Shown one piece after another: positions 42,922 to 52,383 of a DNA stretch of 57,359 nt. The notes beneath the pieces are model-generated. The model worked only from the letters and a program-made list of their open reading frames with translations. It did no database searches and was not told the origin of the DNA. This stretch comes from Rhodococcus sp. Leaf278 (GTDB lineage Bacteria; Actinomycetota; Actinomycetes; Mycobacteriales; Mycobacteriaceae), in assembly GCF_001426085.1 (NCBI RefSeq), contig NZ_LMRR01000016.1:1-57359 (forward strand), given 5' to 3'. Position 1 is the first letter of the stretch; each line of letters starts with the position of its first letter. The position numbers were made by a program, and so were the translations under genes.

Positions 42922-43587
42922 ATGAGAGCCACAAATTCTGATGCGAAAGAGTGCATTGTGGTCGGAGAGAAAGCACTTCGACGAGACGCAGCGGAAAATC
43001 GTCGGCGATTGCTTGTTGCTGCGGCTTCTGTCTTCAACGAGCATGGTCTGGATGCGGGTGTCGAAGAGATTGCGCGGGAAGCCGGCGTAGGCCTCGGCAC
43101 CCTCTATCGGCGGTTCGCCACCAAGGATGCGCTTATCAGTGAGTTGGTGCGTACGCTGCTCGGCGACATTCTGCGAGTTGCAGAAAGTGCAGTTTCTGCG
43201 CCGAACGGGGAGGGGTTGGAGCGGGTACTGTCCGGTGCCGGTGCGGTCCAATCGGCCAACCGTGGATGCCTGCCGCGCTTGTGGTCGGACAGAGAGAGTG
43301 CATCGCTCCGGTCAGACCTCAGGCAACATCTGATCGAGTTGCTTCATCTAGCGAAACAGAATGACCGCATCCGAAGTGATGCAACCCTGGAAGATGTGGA
43401 TCTCGTCTTTTGGGCTGTTCGCAGTGCGGTCGAGACGTCACAGGGTGTTACGGATTCCGCCTGGCAACGAACGTTGACCATCATGCTCGCAGGCCTTCGG
43501 CCCGGTGCCGAGCGGCTGGACACACGACCGATGACCGGCGAGGAGTACGAGGGCATCGCTGCCCGCATGAATCCGGCCACAGGATAG
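42922..43587 (+). CDS. TetR-family transcriptional regulator
   Basis: The 221-residue protein has a TetR helix-turn-helix (ENRRRLLVAAASVFNEHGLD, EEIAREAGVGLGTLYRRFAT) and a ligand domain of the actinobacterial SACE_7040-like style. Start ATG 42922 is the first in frame; a GTG at 42958 is also possible. It closes the catabolic block, convergent with the DeoR gene of the sugar block. With a perfect TCGACA-type site upstream it could be the regulator of the eight-site regulon; the TetR protein at 25322 is the alternative. Confidence 0.87.
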   Translation: MRATNSDAKECIVVGEKALRRDAAENRRRLLVAAASVFNEHGLDAGVEEIAREAGVGLGTLYRRFATKDALISELVRTLLGDILRVAESAVSAPNGEGLERVLSGAGAVQSANRGCLPRLWSDRESASLRSDLRQHLIELLHLAKQNDRIRSDATLEDVDLVFWAVRSAVETSQGVTDSAWQRTLTIMLAGLRPGAERLDTRPMTGEEYEGIAARMNPATG

Positions 43588-43681
43588 GGGATCGCGGTCC
43601 CTCGGATCGATTGCGAACAGGCTGTCTCGTCGATGCCGAACGTCACCGCCGACCTCGTTGCGACGTGATCGCCGACCGTAC

Positions 43682-44476
43682 TCAGAGGTCACCGCTGATG
43701 TGGACATCGACGACGTGCACCTGAACCCCTTGCGCGGCAATGCGTTCGAGCTGCGTTGGGTCAGCGGTCGAGTCTGTGACGAGGTGGTCGAGTTGATCCA
43801 ACGCCGTCATTCTCGCGAGCGTGACCTTGCCGATCTTCGAACCATCGACCGCAACTATCACGCGTTGGGCATTGGCGGCCATGGCGATCGCGGTGCGTGC
43901 CTCAGCCTCGTCATAGGTGGTGGCACCGACGTCGGCCGACATTCCGTCGGCACCGAGGACGGCGGTACCGACCGTGATGACCTGAAAGGCATACTCGGAC
44001 ATAGGCCCTACTGCTTCGAGGGAGTTCGCGCGTACCAGTCCACCGGTCATGATCACCTTCATGTGCGTGTCGACGACGCAGTCGGCCGCGATGGTGAGCG
44101 AGTTGGTGACGATAGTCATGCTCGGTCTGCCCTTGAGTGAGCGAGCGACCTCCTGAGTGGTGATTCCGCCGGTCAGTGCCACCGACTGCGGACCGGCCGG
44201 GATCAGGGCTGCTGCGCGCTGCGCGATCCGTCGCTTCACGGCGACCGTTCTGTGGTCGCGCAGGCGCACCGGAATGTCGCTTCCACTCGGATCGAGCGCG
44301 CGGGCACCACCGTGAGTGCGCTGCAACAGGCCCTGTCCCTCGAGTTCGCTCAGGTCTCTTCGCAGCGTCGCAGCCGACACCCCGAGCTGTTCGCACAACT
44401 GCTGGGACGACACCTCGCCGTTGTCGCGGAGTGTCGAGAGCATCTTCCGCATCCGGTCCGTTCGTTTCGTCGACAT
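43682..44476 (-). CDS. DeoR/GlpR-family sugar regulator
   Basis: The 264-residue repressor has the DeoR N-terminal helix-turn-helix (RMRKMLSTLRDNGEVSSQQL, LGVSAATLRRDLSELEGQG, then LLQRTHGGA). A phosphosugar-sensing domain follows with IVTNSLTIA and DGMSADVGATTYDEAEA. Family members respond to sugar phosphates. It diverges from the aldolase operon at 44609; a TCAAT-N3-ATTGA palindrome lies between. It is the probable repressor of that operon, similar in role to AgaR of amino-sugar gene clusters. Confidence 0.9.
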   Translation of the reverse strand: MSTKRTDRMRKMLSTLRDNGEVSSQQLCEQLGVSAATLRRDLSELEGQGLLQRTHGGARALDPSGSDIPVRLRDHRTVAVKRRIAQRAAALIPAGPQSVALTGGITTQEVARSLKGRPSMTIVTNSLTIAADCVVDTHMKVIMTGGLVRANSLEAVGPMSEYAFQVITVGTAVLGADGMSADVGATTYDEAEARTAIAMAANAQRVIVAVDGSKIGKVTLARMTALDQLDHLVTDSTADPTQLERIAAQGVQVHVVDVHISGDL

Positions 44477-44504
44477 CGTCGTCGCTCTCGCTCTCTCGAT
44501 TCGC

Positions 44505-44517
44505 TCAATTTTATTGA
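44505..44517. promoter_or_regulatory. Candidate DeoR operator TCAAT-N3-ATTGA
   Basis: TCAATTTTATTGA, in an AT-rich patch followed by TTGTTTAG, lies between the DeoR start (44476) and the aldolase start (44609). AT-rich sites of this kind are typical of DeoR-family binding. Confidence 0.5.
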
Positions 44518-44608
44518 TTGTTTAGCTGCTCCATATTGCGCGTTACATACGGCATTTTCATACTCGACGGATGCAACCCACATCACACCCCACACGACAG
44601 GCGTCGAC

Positions 44609-45490
44609 GTGACACTCACGACGACGAGTGAACTCGTCGCCTCGGCAGCTTCGGACGGGAGAGCAGTCCCGGCGTTCAACGTGATCTCCCTTGAGCAGGT
44701 GGAGGGCGTGGTCGAGGGAATCGAGCGCGCCGGATCGTCGGCCTTGCTGCAGATCAGCGAGAACACGGCCCTGTTCCACGGAGGACGCTTCGCACCGCTC
44801 GTCGCTGCATGCGCGCAGATCGCCTCGCACTCGACGGCCCCCATCGCGCTACACCTCGATCACTTCCGGGACGTCGACCTGATCGAGGAGGCGATCGCGA
44901 CTGCCGTAGAGCTCGGTGCCACGTCCATCATGGTGGACGCTGCGCATCTGGACTACGGCGACAACATCTTTCGTACCGCCTCGCTCACACGTGACGCGCA
45001 CGCCGCGGGCCTGTGGGTCGAAGCCGAACTGGGGGAGATCGGCGGAAAGGACGGCACTGTGCTCGACGCACATGCACCGGGTGCGCGGACCGACCCCGAT
45101 GAAGCCGCGGCGTTCGTCGCTGCAACAGGCGTCGACGCCCTTGCCGTCGCGGTCGGAAGTTCCCATGCGATGACGAGCCGTACTGCCCAACTCGACATAG
45201 ACTTGCTCTCCCGTCTCGCCGGCCGGGTATCGGTGCCGCTGGTATTGCACGGTTCATCGGGCGTCCCCGACGACCAGATCCGCATGGCGGTCGACGCGGG
45301 CATCCGTAAGGTCAACATCGGAACGGCACTGAACGTGTCGTTCAGCGCCGCGGTACAGGGTGCGATGCGGGCAGAACCGTCTGCGCTCGATCCGCGAACA
45401 TATCTCGCGGCCGGCCGCGCAGCCGTGAGCGATACCGTCGCTCACTTATGCCGCTCGGTCAGCCCTGTTCGGGCAGGGGGTGCACGATGA
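44609..45490 (+). CDS. Class II ketose-bisphosphate aldolase, KbaY/GatY-like
   Basis: The 293-residue aldolase reads [20 protein letters not shown] and [16 protein letters not shown], with catalytic Asp and zinc His as in class II enzymes. It continues with [34 protein letters not shown] and KVNIGTALN. With KbaZ next door it should cleave tagatose-1,6-bisphosphate to DHAP and glyceraldehyde-3-phosphate. GTG 44609 is chosen since the longer frame has no credible start and would overlap the operator. It overlaps the kbaZ-like gene by 4 bp. Confidence 0.88.
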   Translation: MTLTTTSELVASAASDGRAVPAFNVISLEQVEGVVEGIERAGSSALLQISENTALFHGGRFAPLVAACAQIASHSTAPIALHLDHFRDVDLIEEAIATAVELGATSIMVDAAHLDYGDNIFRTASLTRDAHAAGLWVEAELGEIGGKDGTVLDAHAPGARTDPDEAAAFVAATGVDALAVAVGSSHAMTSRTAQLDIDLLSRLAGRVSVPLVLHGSSGVPDDQIRMAVDAGIRKVNIGTALNVSFSAAVQGAMRAEPSALDPRTYLAAGRAAVSDTVAHLCRSVSPVRAGGAR

Positions 45491-46809
45491 ACGCAGGCAC
45501 TCTCGCAGGTAGTCCACTGGCCGAGCTCATCACCCGGCACAAGGCCGGAGCAGTAGTCGGCATCTACTCGGTGTGCTCGGCGCACCCCACCATCGTGCGG
45601 GCAGCGATCACCCAGGCTGCGGCGGATGGCAGCCACGTTCTGATCGAGGCCACGTCCAACCAGGTCGACCAGTACGGCGGCTACACCGGTATGCGTCCCG
45701 CCGACTTCCGGTCACTCGTCCTCGGTATCGCCGACGAGGAAGAGTTTCCGCGAGACCGGGTCATCCTCGGGGGCGACCATCTCGGACCCAACCGGTGGCA
45801 GGACCGACCGGCCGAGGTTGCGATGGCCGAGGCCGACGTTCTGATCGCGGCCTACGTCGAGGCCGGCTACACGAAGATTCATCTGGACTGCAGCATGTCC
45901 TGCGCCGACGACCCGCCCACGCTGAGCGACGATGTCGTCGCCGGTCGCAGTGCTCGGCTGCTGCGCATCGCCGAAGATGCGGCGGAGCGCTCGGGCGGAG
46001 TTCTACCCGCGTACGTGATCGGCACCGAGGTGCCGGTACCCGGTGGTGCCCACGAGACACTCGACGCGCTGACACCGACACCTGCCGACCGAGCCAGAGC
46101 CACGATAGCCGCGCATCGGACGGCGTTCGCCGCAGCGGGCCTGGATGCCTTGTGGCCCAGGGTGATTGCGCTTGTGGTTCAGCCCGGCGTCGAGTTCGAT
46201 CACGTCAACGTCTTCGACTACGACCGCACCGCGACTGTCGCCTTGCGTGGTGTTCTCGACGACGAGCAACACCTGGTCTTCGAGGCGCACTCGACCGACT
46301 ATCAGCGACCCGAGCAACTTCGCGAACTCGTCGAGGACCACTGGGCGATTCTCAAGGTCGGCCCTGGTCTGACGTTCGCAATGCGGGAGGCACTGTTCTC
46401 CCTCGCCCGGATCGAGAAGGAATTGGTGGAACCGCCGTCCCAGTCGGGTCTGATCGAGGTCGTCGAACGCCGGATGCTGGCAGAACCCGCTTACTGGCAG
46501 GCCTATTACCACGGTGATCCGACGGCCCAGCGCACCGCGCGCCGCTACAGCTACAGCGACCGTCTGCGCTACTACTGGCCCGATCCTGAGATAGATGCAG
46601 CTCGAAAGACGCTGCTCGACAACCTCGATCGCGTCGGCATCCCCTTGCCGCTGATCAGCCAGTTCATGCCGGACCAGTACGGGCGCATCCGTGCGGGACT
46701 GCTGGACACCAGCCCGGACGCCCTCGTCATGGACCGTGTTCGCGACGCCATGCGCCCCTATGCACGAGCCTGCGGCATCAGTGCCGTTCACTACCCCGAC
46801 GGAGCCTAG
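45487..46809 (+). CDS. Tagatose-bisphosphate aldolase non-catalytic subunit, KbaZ/GatZ-like
   Basis: The 440-residue protein matches KbaZ/Gat[72 protein letters not shown] and a C-terminal ISQFMPDQY. It is needed for full activity and stability of the KbaY/GatY aldolase. Older annotations called it a tagatose-6-phosphate kinase; no separate kinase of that kind is in the window. A decayed second copy of its middle region lies at 56043-56345. Confidence 0.9.
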   Translation: MNAGTLAGSPLAELITRHKAGAVVGIYSVCSAHPTIVRAAITQAAADGSHVLIEATSNQVDQYGGYTGMRPADFRSLVLGIADEEEFPRDRVILGGDHLGPNRWQDRPAEVAMAEADVLIAAYVEAGYTKIHLDCSMSCADDPPTLSDDVVAGRSARLLRIAEDAAERSGGVLPAYVIGTEVPVPGGAHETLDALTPTPADRARATIAAHRTAFAAAGLDALWPRVIALVVQPGVEFDHVNVFDYDRTATVALRGVLDDEQHLVFEAHSTDYQRPEQLRELVEDHWAILKVGPGLTFAMREALFSLARIEKELVEPPSQSGLIEVVERRMLAEPAYWQAYYHGDPTAQRTARRYSYSDRLRYYWPDPEIDAARKTLLDNLDRVGIPLPLISQFMPDQYGRIRAGLLDTSPDALVMDRVRDAMRPYARACGISAVHYPDGA

Positions 46810-46811
46810 AA

Positions 46812-47957
46812 ATGACCGACAGAACGCAATCCACATCGATCGCTGTACCCGCTCAAAAAGATGGTGGCGCAACAATTCTCGAGATCGGCCAGCAGCCCGA
46901 GGTGTGGCGAGAGGTCGCAGGAGTCTGGGACGCGCGAACCGAGGAGTTCCTTCGCGAACTGACCGCCCGCTCGAATCTACGGGTCATCCTGACGGGTGCC
47001 GGCAGCTCCGCCTTCGCCGGCGAGGTCGTAGCTCCCGCGCTTCGACGCCATCTCGGTCGACGCGTCGAGGCGATCGCCACGACCAGCATCGTCGCGAGCC
47101 CCCGCGACCATCTGGAGCCCGAGACTCCGACGCTCCTGGTGTCGTTCGCGCGATCGGGCAACAGTCCCGAGAGTGTGGCGACAACCGCGCTGGCCGAGGA
47201 GATGGTGAAGGATGTGTGGCACCTCGTATTGACGTGCGACCGTGATGGGCAACTGGCGCGCGCGCACGTCGATCAGCCCAACTCCGTTGTTCTGCTGATG
47301 CCGGAACGCACCAACGACACCGGGTTCGCCATGACTTCGAGCCTCACGTCGATGATGCTGTCGTGCCTGCTGCTGCTGGGCGGCACGACGCAGCAGGACG
47401 TCGAGGCTCTTTCGCGAGCCGCTGAGCACATCGTCGAGATGCAACCGGACATCCGCGACCTCGCGCGAACCAAGAACCGCACGTTCGTGTACCTCGGTGC
47501 CGGTGGACTCGAGGGCCTCGCTCGTGAGTCGGCGCTCAAGCTTCTGGAACTGACCGCGGGCGAGGTATCCACCTATTTCGACTCACCGCTGGGCTTCCGT
47601 CACGGCCCGAAGGCCGTGCTGGACTCCGACACTCTCGTACTGGTCTTCGTCTCTACCGACGCGCACACTCGTCGATACGATCTCGACATCATCGCCGAGA
47701 TGCGCGCCCAGCTCGGGTCCGACAGTGTCACGGTGATCAGCGCCGAGCCGCTCGACGACGCCGTCGTCCTTCCCGGACTCACGGATCTGAACGATTCCTC
47801 GGTAGCACTTGCCTACCTCGTCTTCGCGCAGTATCTCGCTCTTTTCACGTCCATCGAGCGGGGGAAGACGCCCGACAACCCGTTCCCGTCCGGCGAGGTC
47901 AACCGAGTGGTCGAGGGCGTCACCATCTACCCGATGTACGACACAGTGAGGCGATGA
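46812..47957 (+). CDS. SIS-domain sugar isomerase/deaminase, AgaS-like
   Basis: The 381-residue protein has two SIS phosphosugar-binding domains: ILTGAGSSAFAGEV and VSFARSGNSPES in the first, YLGAGGLEGLARESALKLLE and SPLGFRHGPKAVL in the second. This matches AgaS, reported as galactosamine-6-phosphate deaminase/isomerase giving tagatose-6-phosphate. Next to KbaYZ and a sugar kinase it points to catabolism of galactosamine or a related amino sugar. It starts 2 bp after the kbaZ-like stop and overlaps the kinase gene. Confidence 0.88.
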   Translation: MTDRTQSTSIAVPAQKDGGATILEIGQQPEVWREVAGVWDARTEEFLRELTARSNLRVILTGAGSSAFAGEVVAPALRRHLGRRVEAIATTSIVASPRDHLEPETPTLLVSFARSGNSPESVATTALAEEMVKDVWHLVLTCDRDGQLARAHVDQPNSVVLLMPERTNDTGFAMTSSLTSMMLSCLLLLGGTTQQDVEALSRAAEHIVEMQPDIRDLARTKNRTFVYLGAGGLEGLARESALKLLELTAGEVSTYFDSPLGFRHGPKAVLDSDTLVLVFVSTDAHTRRYDLDIIAEMRAQLGSDSVTVISAEPLDDAVVLPGLTDLNDSSVALAYLVFAQYLALFTSIERGKTPDNPFPSGEVNRVVEGVTIYPMYDTVRR

Positions 47958-48964
47958 TGGAGACCACGGCTCACTATCTCGGTGTCGACGGCGGCGGCTC
48001 GAAGACGGCCTTCGCGCTGGTCGACTCGCACGGAGTGGTCTCGGCGCGCGTCACGGCTGCGAGTTCCTACTACTTCAACTCGAGTCCCGATGCGATGGAA
48101 CGCGTACTGGGCGAGGGTGTCTCGCAAGTGTGCGCCGCGGCCGGGATCACGACCGAGCAGATCGGCGCCGCGTTTTTCGGGCTCCCCGGCTACGGGGAGG
48201 CGAGCGCGGACGTTGCCGAACTCGACGCGATGCCGGCACGCATCCTGGGACACGACCGCTATCGATGCGACAACGACATGGTGTGCGGGTGGGCAGGTTC
48301 GTTGGTATGCGAGGACGGAATCAACGTCATCAGCGGCACCGGGTCCATGACCTATGGCGAACGGCTAGGGGTCGGGCACCGTGTCGGTGGTTGGGGTGAA
48401 CTGTTCGGCGACGAGGGATCGGCCTACTGGATCGCCACCCGCGGCCTCAATTCATTCAGCCGAATGAGCGACGGGCGCATCCCACGCGGCCCCCTGCACG
48501 GTCTGCTCGGGGAGAGGCTGAAGATCTCGTCGGATCTCGACGTGGTGGGACTCATCATCGGTACATGGGGTGGTGATCGCAGTCGAATCGCTGCATTGGC
48601 GACGACCGTGTGTGAAGCTGCGCGCGTGGGTGATTCGGAAGCCTTGCGTGTCGTATCCGATGCGGTCCGCGAGCTCGCGACCCTGATCGAGACCACGCGC
48701 TCCCTCCTCGGCTTCGGCGACGACGACGTCGTGCCCGTCTCGTATTCGGGTGGAATGTTCACCGACGACGGCTATCTGGCGTCGTTTCGTGCGGCTCTGG
48801 CGGAACTGCCGGCCGAGTACGACCTTCGAGTTCCCTTGTTGGACCCAGCACTCGGGGCAGCCGTTTATGCCGCCAAGAACGCCCGCACTCCGTTCAGCAC
48901 CGCAGCGCTCCAGCGTCTTCGCGGTACCCACACACCGACAAATGAGGTTGAGATCAATGAGTGA
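47954..48964 (+). CDS. BadF/NAGK-type sugar kinase
   Basis: The 336-residue ASKHA-fold kinase starts LGVDGGGSKTAFALVD (phosphate-1 loop) and has INVISGTGSMTYG and GGWGELFGDEGSAYWI. These are typical of N-acetylglucosamine/glucosamine kinases of the BadF/BadG group. It would phosphorylate the free sugar after uptake, as expected where there is no PTS. It overlaps the SIS gene by 4 bp and the transporter by 8 bp. The sugar is inferred to be galactosamine-like from AgaS and KbaYZ. Confidence 0.87.
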   Translation: MMETTAHYLGVDGGGSKTAFALVDSHGVVSARVTAASSYYFNSSPDAMERVLGEGVSQVCAAAGITTEQIGAAFFGLPGYGEASADVAELDAMPARILGHDRYRCDNDMVCGWAGSLVCEDGINVISGTGSMTYGERLGVGHRVGGWGELFGDEGSAYWIATRGLNSFSRMSDGRIPRGPLHGLLGERLKISSDLDVVGLIIGTWGGDRSRIAALATTVCEAARVGDSEALRVVSDAVRELATLIETTRSLLGFGDDDVVPVSYSGGMFTDDGYLASFRAALAELPAEYDLRVPLLDPALGAAVYAAKNARTPFSTAALQRLRGTHTPTNEVEINE

Positions 48965-49895
48965 CACACTCGCGGCCCCCCGCACCCGCAGCTGGATCTT
49001 CTATGCAGCTTTGCTGATTCTCTTCTGGGGCGTATGGGGGGCGTTCTCGGCGCTACCCGCCACCAGGTACGGCTATCCGGACCGGATGATCTACTGCATC
49101 TGGGCACTCACCATGATCATTCCCGCTGTGTTCGCCATGCGTGGAGCGACATTCGACCGCCGGCGCAAGGCGACCGTCTACGGTCTGCTCATCGGGCTGA
49201 CCGGTGCCGGTGGTCAGCTGCTCTTGTTCCAGGCGCTCACGATGGGGCCTGCCTACCTGATCTTCCCAATCGTGTCGGTGTCACCTGCGATCACGGTGAT
49301 CATGGCGATGGTCCTTCTGCGAGAACGGATCTCACGTCTCGCCGTGGTCGGTCTCGTAGCAGCGCTCGCCGCGATCGTACTGTTCAGTGTCACCGGTGCC
49401 GCTGCGGACGACTCGACCGGTCCGTGGTTGCCGTTGGCAGTGCTCATCTGTGCCGCGTGGGGAGTGCAGGCCTACTTCATGCGCAAGACCGCCACGATCG
49501 GAGTCAACGAGGCCACCACCTTCGGATGGATGGCGATCAGCGCGCTCGCTCTGACTCCCTTCGCTGTCTACTCCATGGGCGGAATCCCCACCGACTTCCC
49601 CTGGCAGGCACCGATTTTGACTGCTGCAACCCAGGTCTTGAACGCTGTCGGTGCCTTGTTCCTGGTCATGGCGTTCAGTCGAGGCAAGGCCACGATCGTC
49701 GCACCCACCACCAATGCCCTGGCACCCGCTCTGACCATCGTGGTGTCACTCGTGGTCTACCAGACCGTGCCCACGCCGTACGGCGCACTGGGTATCGCCC
49801 TGGCGCTGATCGGATCGACGTTGATGGTCTACAGCGACGAGAAGCGCGGCCAGGCTCCCACCCCCGCCGTGGAAAGTGTGCACGCGCAGTCCTGA
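48957..49895 (+). CDS. EamA/DMT-family transporter
   Basis: The 312-residue membrane protein has about ten hydrophobic segments in two EamA repeats. The first includes WIFYAALLILFWGVWGAFSA and GPAYLIFPIVSVSPAITVIM followed by MVLLRERIS. The second ends GIALALIGSTLMVYS. It is the only transporter in the sugar block and ends the operon, translationally coupled to the kinase. DMT proteins are more often exporters, but GRP-type relatives import sugars; a sugar permease role is inferred from context. A strong terminator follows. Confidence 0.87.
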   Translation: MSDTLAAPRTRSWIFYAALLILFWGVWGAFSALPATRYGYPDRMIYCIWALTMIIPAVFAMRGATFDRRRKATVYGLLIGLTGAGGQLLLFQALTMGPAYLIFPIVSVSPAITVIMAMVLLRERISRLAVVGLVAALAAIVLFSVTGAAADDSTGPWLPLAVLICAAWGVQAYFMRKTATIGVNEATTFGWMAISALALTPFAVYSMGGIPTDFPWQAPILTAATQVLNAVGALFLVMAFSRGKATIVAPTTNALAPALTIVVSLVVYQTVPTPYGALGIALALIGSTLMVYSDEKRGQAPTPAVESVHAQS

Positions 49896-49913
49896 CCTGA
49901 CGTACTGCCTCTG

Positions 49914-49945
49914 GTCGACCCGGATTCGCGAGAATCCGGGTCGAC
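49914..49945. terminator. Bidirectional terminator with GCGA loop
   Basis: A perfect 14-bp stem (GTCGACCCGGATTC at 49914-49927, complement at 49932-49945) closed by a GCGA tetraloop separates the sugar operon from the convergent LacI gene. Confidence 0.85.
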
Positions 49946-49965
49946 TATCATGTCTGCGGGTGCGG

Positions 49966-50967
49966 TCACAGTGACGTGCTCGCCCGTCGTATCAACGACA
50001 CCGTCTCGCGGTCGTCGTCGAGCGTCCTCTCCACCTCGCGTCCCAGCGTTGTGAGTACGTCGGTGGCGATGAGTCGGGCCTCGCGGGCCAGGTCGTATCC
50101 GACCGTGGACAGTGGTGGGACCAGGTAACGGGAGAACGGTGCATCGTCGACACCGATCACAGCGAGCTGGTGCGGTACGGACACGCCCGCGTTGCGGGCG
50201 ACGTGGAGCACCCGACTCGCCACCACATCCGAGAACGCGCACACACCCACCGGCACCGCGGTGTCGACCCACGATTCGACCATGCTCTCGTCGGCCTCCG
50301 CCTCATCCGTCAGAAAGGCCGTCATCGCGTTCCCCGACGTTCCGGTGAGAGAATCGAATGCCTGTCGGCGCGCACGAACGAAGTCGTCGTCTCTCGATGA
50401 GTAGTCGGTCACGTAAACCAGCTTCTCGCAACCGATGTCGATCAGGTGCTGAATCTGGGTGCGCACCATGTCGCGCTGGCCGATGCTGATCGCGTCGCGG
50501 GGCGAGGCGGATTGCAGAACCCACGCTCGGACCTCCCGCACGCCCAGTGCCTCCAACGATGCCTGGTCGAGCGCAGAGAGTCGTTGGAACGTGACGACGC
50601 ACGCTGTGGTGACCGACCGCAGCAGATCGAGGACCTGACCAGGGCGACCGCCGATCGGATGGCGCAGGAAGGCCAAACCTTCGGCGGACAATGCGCTACC
50701 GACGCCTGCGAGCAACCGCGCGATGGGCTCACTGGTATCCCACGGGTGCGGAACCAGCGCGACCACGATATCGCCGGTTCCTCTCCTCAATGCGCGAGCG
50801 GCCGGGGAGGGGTTGTAGTCGAGTCGCCTTGCTGCCTCCAGCACCGTCTGGCGCGTGGTCTCCGAGATCTGCTTGTCCACGCGGTTGTTCAGCACATAGC
50901 TGACCGTCGCGCGGGACACACCCGCCGCCGCCGCGACGTCTGCGCTCGTGGTTCTTCTCCCGGACAT
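49966..50967 (-). CDS. LacI-family transcriptional regulator
   Basis: The 333-residue regulator starts with a LacI helix-turn-helix (TSADVAAAAGVSRATVSYVL), the hinge-type segment RLDYNPSPAARALRRGT, and a periplasmic-binding-like core with VIGVDDAPFSRYLVPPLSTV. It diverges from the hydrolase genes at 51115, with a perfect 16-bp palindrome between them. It probably represses those genes and itself in response to a sugar or glycoside. Confidence 0.92.
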   Translation of the reverse strand: MSGRRTTSADVAAAAGVSRATVSYVLNNRVDKQISETTRQTVLEAARRLDYNPSPAARALRRGTGDIVVALVPHPWDTSEPIARLLAGVGSALSAEGLAFLRHPIGGRPGQVLDLLRSVTTACVVTFQRLSALDQASLEALGVREVRAWVLQSASPRDAISIGQRDMVRTQIQHLIDIGCEKLVYVTDYSSRDDDFVRARRQAFDSLTGTSGNAMTAFLTDEAEADESMVESWVDTAVPVGVCAFSDVVASRVLHVARNAGVSVPHQLAVIGVDDAPFSRYLVPPLSTVGYDLAREARLIATDVLTTLGREVERTLDDDRETVSLIRRASTSL

Positions 50968-51039
50968 CGATACTCCTCGATTCTCTTCAGCGACACGGTA
51001 CGCGGATCGGTCGGCGTGTCCCGAGGCTTCACACCCGAT

Positions 51040-51055
51040 GGTTACACGTGTAACC
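51040..51055. promoter_or_regulatory. LacI-type operator, perfect 16-bp palindrome
   Basis: GGTTACACGTGTAACC, with the central CG typical of LacI-family sites, lies 72 bp from the LacI start and 59 bp before the hydrolase start at 51115. Confidence 0.8.
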
Positions 51056-51114
51056 TTAAGTAATCGTTCAATTCGACACCAGCAACATCACCTGGATTCC
51101 GGAAAGGCGGACCA

Positions 51115-52341
51115 ATGCGTCGGCGCACGGGCACCATGTTTCCGCCGACCGCTTCCGGGACGCACGACGAACGGTTCGCGCCGGTCGTCGAGGTCTTCGA
51201 GGAACAGTTGATCTCGTTCCCGTACGGCGGTGCCGCGCTGGCGATATTCGTCGACGGCGAACCGGTCGTCGATGTCTGGGGCGGCATGGCCGACGCGATG
51301 GCTGGAAAGGCTTGGCGTCGCGACACTCTCGCGGTTCCGTTCTCGTGCTCGAAGAGCGTCACCGCGATCGTCGTGCTCACTCTCGTCGAACAAGGAATAC
51401 TCGAGCTCGATACCCCTCTCGCGCACTACTGGCCGGAGTTCGCCGATCGCGGGAAGCAGCACATCACCATTCGAAATGTGTTGTCGCACCGTGGGGGTCT
51501 GCCCTCGGTGGATGCGCCCCTGTCCTTCGTCGACGTGTGCGATGGTGGCCCTCTTGTCGCGGCGCTCGAGGGTCAGCAGCCACTGTGGGAGCCCGGAACT
51601 GGTCACGCTTACCACGCCATCACAGTCGGCGCGTTGATCGGGGAAGTCGTTCGCCGAGTGACGGGAAAGACCCTCGGCACACACCTGCGTGATCATCTCG
51701 GCACACTGCTCGATCTCGACATGTGGATAGGGCTACCGCCTTCTCACCACAGCCGAGTGGCTCCGGTTCTGCCGCCCTCACCGGCGGACTACATCCCTGC
51801 GGTACACGAGCCGGTCGTCGACTACCTGCGGGACGACGTCAGGATTCTGCAAGCCCTCACTCTCGGTGGCGCTGTGCGTATCCCGGTCGTCGGATTAACC
51901 ACCGAAACCGACTGGAACGACTCGCGGTTGTGGTCGGCGGAACTGCCGGCCGGCAACGCGATGACCACCGTACGAAGCTTGGCAAAACTTCACGCCGCGT
52001 TGGTGTCCGAGACGACTGCTACGTCCGGGACCTCGATTTCTCCGATCCTGAGCCCGTCGACGTTGCGCGACGCACGCGAGTGCCTCAGTGAGGGTGCACC
52101 CGTCATCGGACCGGATTCCGGGCCGTTCCCTCGATGGGGAACAGGCTTCATGCTGTCCAGCCACGCGCGGCCGATGTTGTCCGAGAACAGCTTCGGGCAC
52201 GATGGCGCTGCGGGCGGACTGTGCTTCGCCGACGACGACCACCGTGTGGGTTTCGCCTTCCTGCCCAGCGTGATGGGGACGGGACCAGACTCTCGCGCTG
52301 ACCGGATCGTCGATGAGCTTCGCCACTGCATCACCCTATGA
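51115..52341 (+). CDS. Serine hydrolase, beta-lactamase class C / EstB-like
   Basis: The 408-residue protein has the Ser-x-x-Lys motif at Ser77-Lys80 (FSCSKS), SHRGGLPSV, a Tyr motif in HAYHAITVGALIGE and a C-terminal GHDGAAGG motif replacing KTG. This is the pattern of family VIII esterases and penicillin-binding-like hydrolases (LACTB family). Such enzymes deacylate esters or cleave amides. ATG 51115 follows a GGAAAGGCGG region. It leads the LacI-controlled set. Confidence 0.87.
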   Translation: MRRRTGTMFPPTASGTHDERFAPVVEVFEEQLISFPYGGAALAIFVDGEPVVDVWGGMADAMAGKAWRRDTLAVPFSCSKSVTAIVVLTLVEQGILELDTPLAHYWPEFADRGKQHITIRNVLSHRGGLPSVDAPLSFVDVCDGGPLVAALEGQQPLWEPGTGHAYHAITVGALIGEVVRRVTGKTLGTHLRDHLGTLLDLDMWIGLPPSHHSRVAPVLPPSPADYIPAVHEPVVDYLRDDVRILQALTLGGAVRIPVVGLTTETDWNDSRLWSAELPAGNAMTTVRSLAKLHAALVSETTATSGTSISPILSPSTLRDARECLSEGAPVIGPDSGPFPRWGTGFMLSSHARPMLSENSFGHDGAAGGLCFADDDHRVGFAFLPSVMGTGPDSRADRIVDELRHCITL

Positions 52342-52383
52342 CGGTCGCCGACCGGGCGCCCGTTCCGACCGAGGAGGACCTCC

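Noticed and set aside
44252..44608. Longer N-terminus for the KbaY-like aldolase
   Set aside because: It would overlap the divergent DeoR gene and operator and has no family similarity; GTG 44609 gives the normal length.
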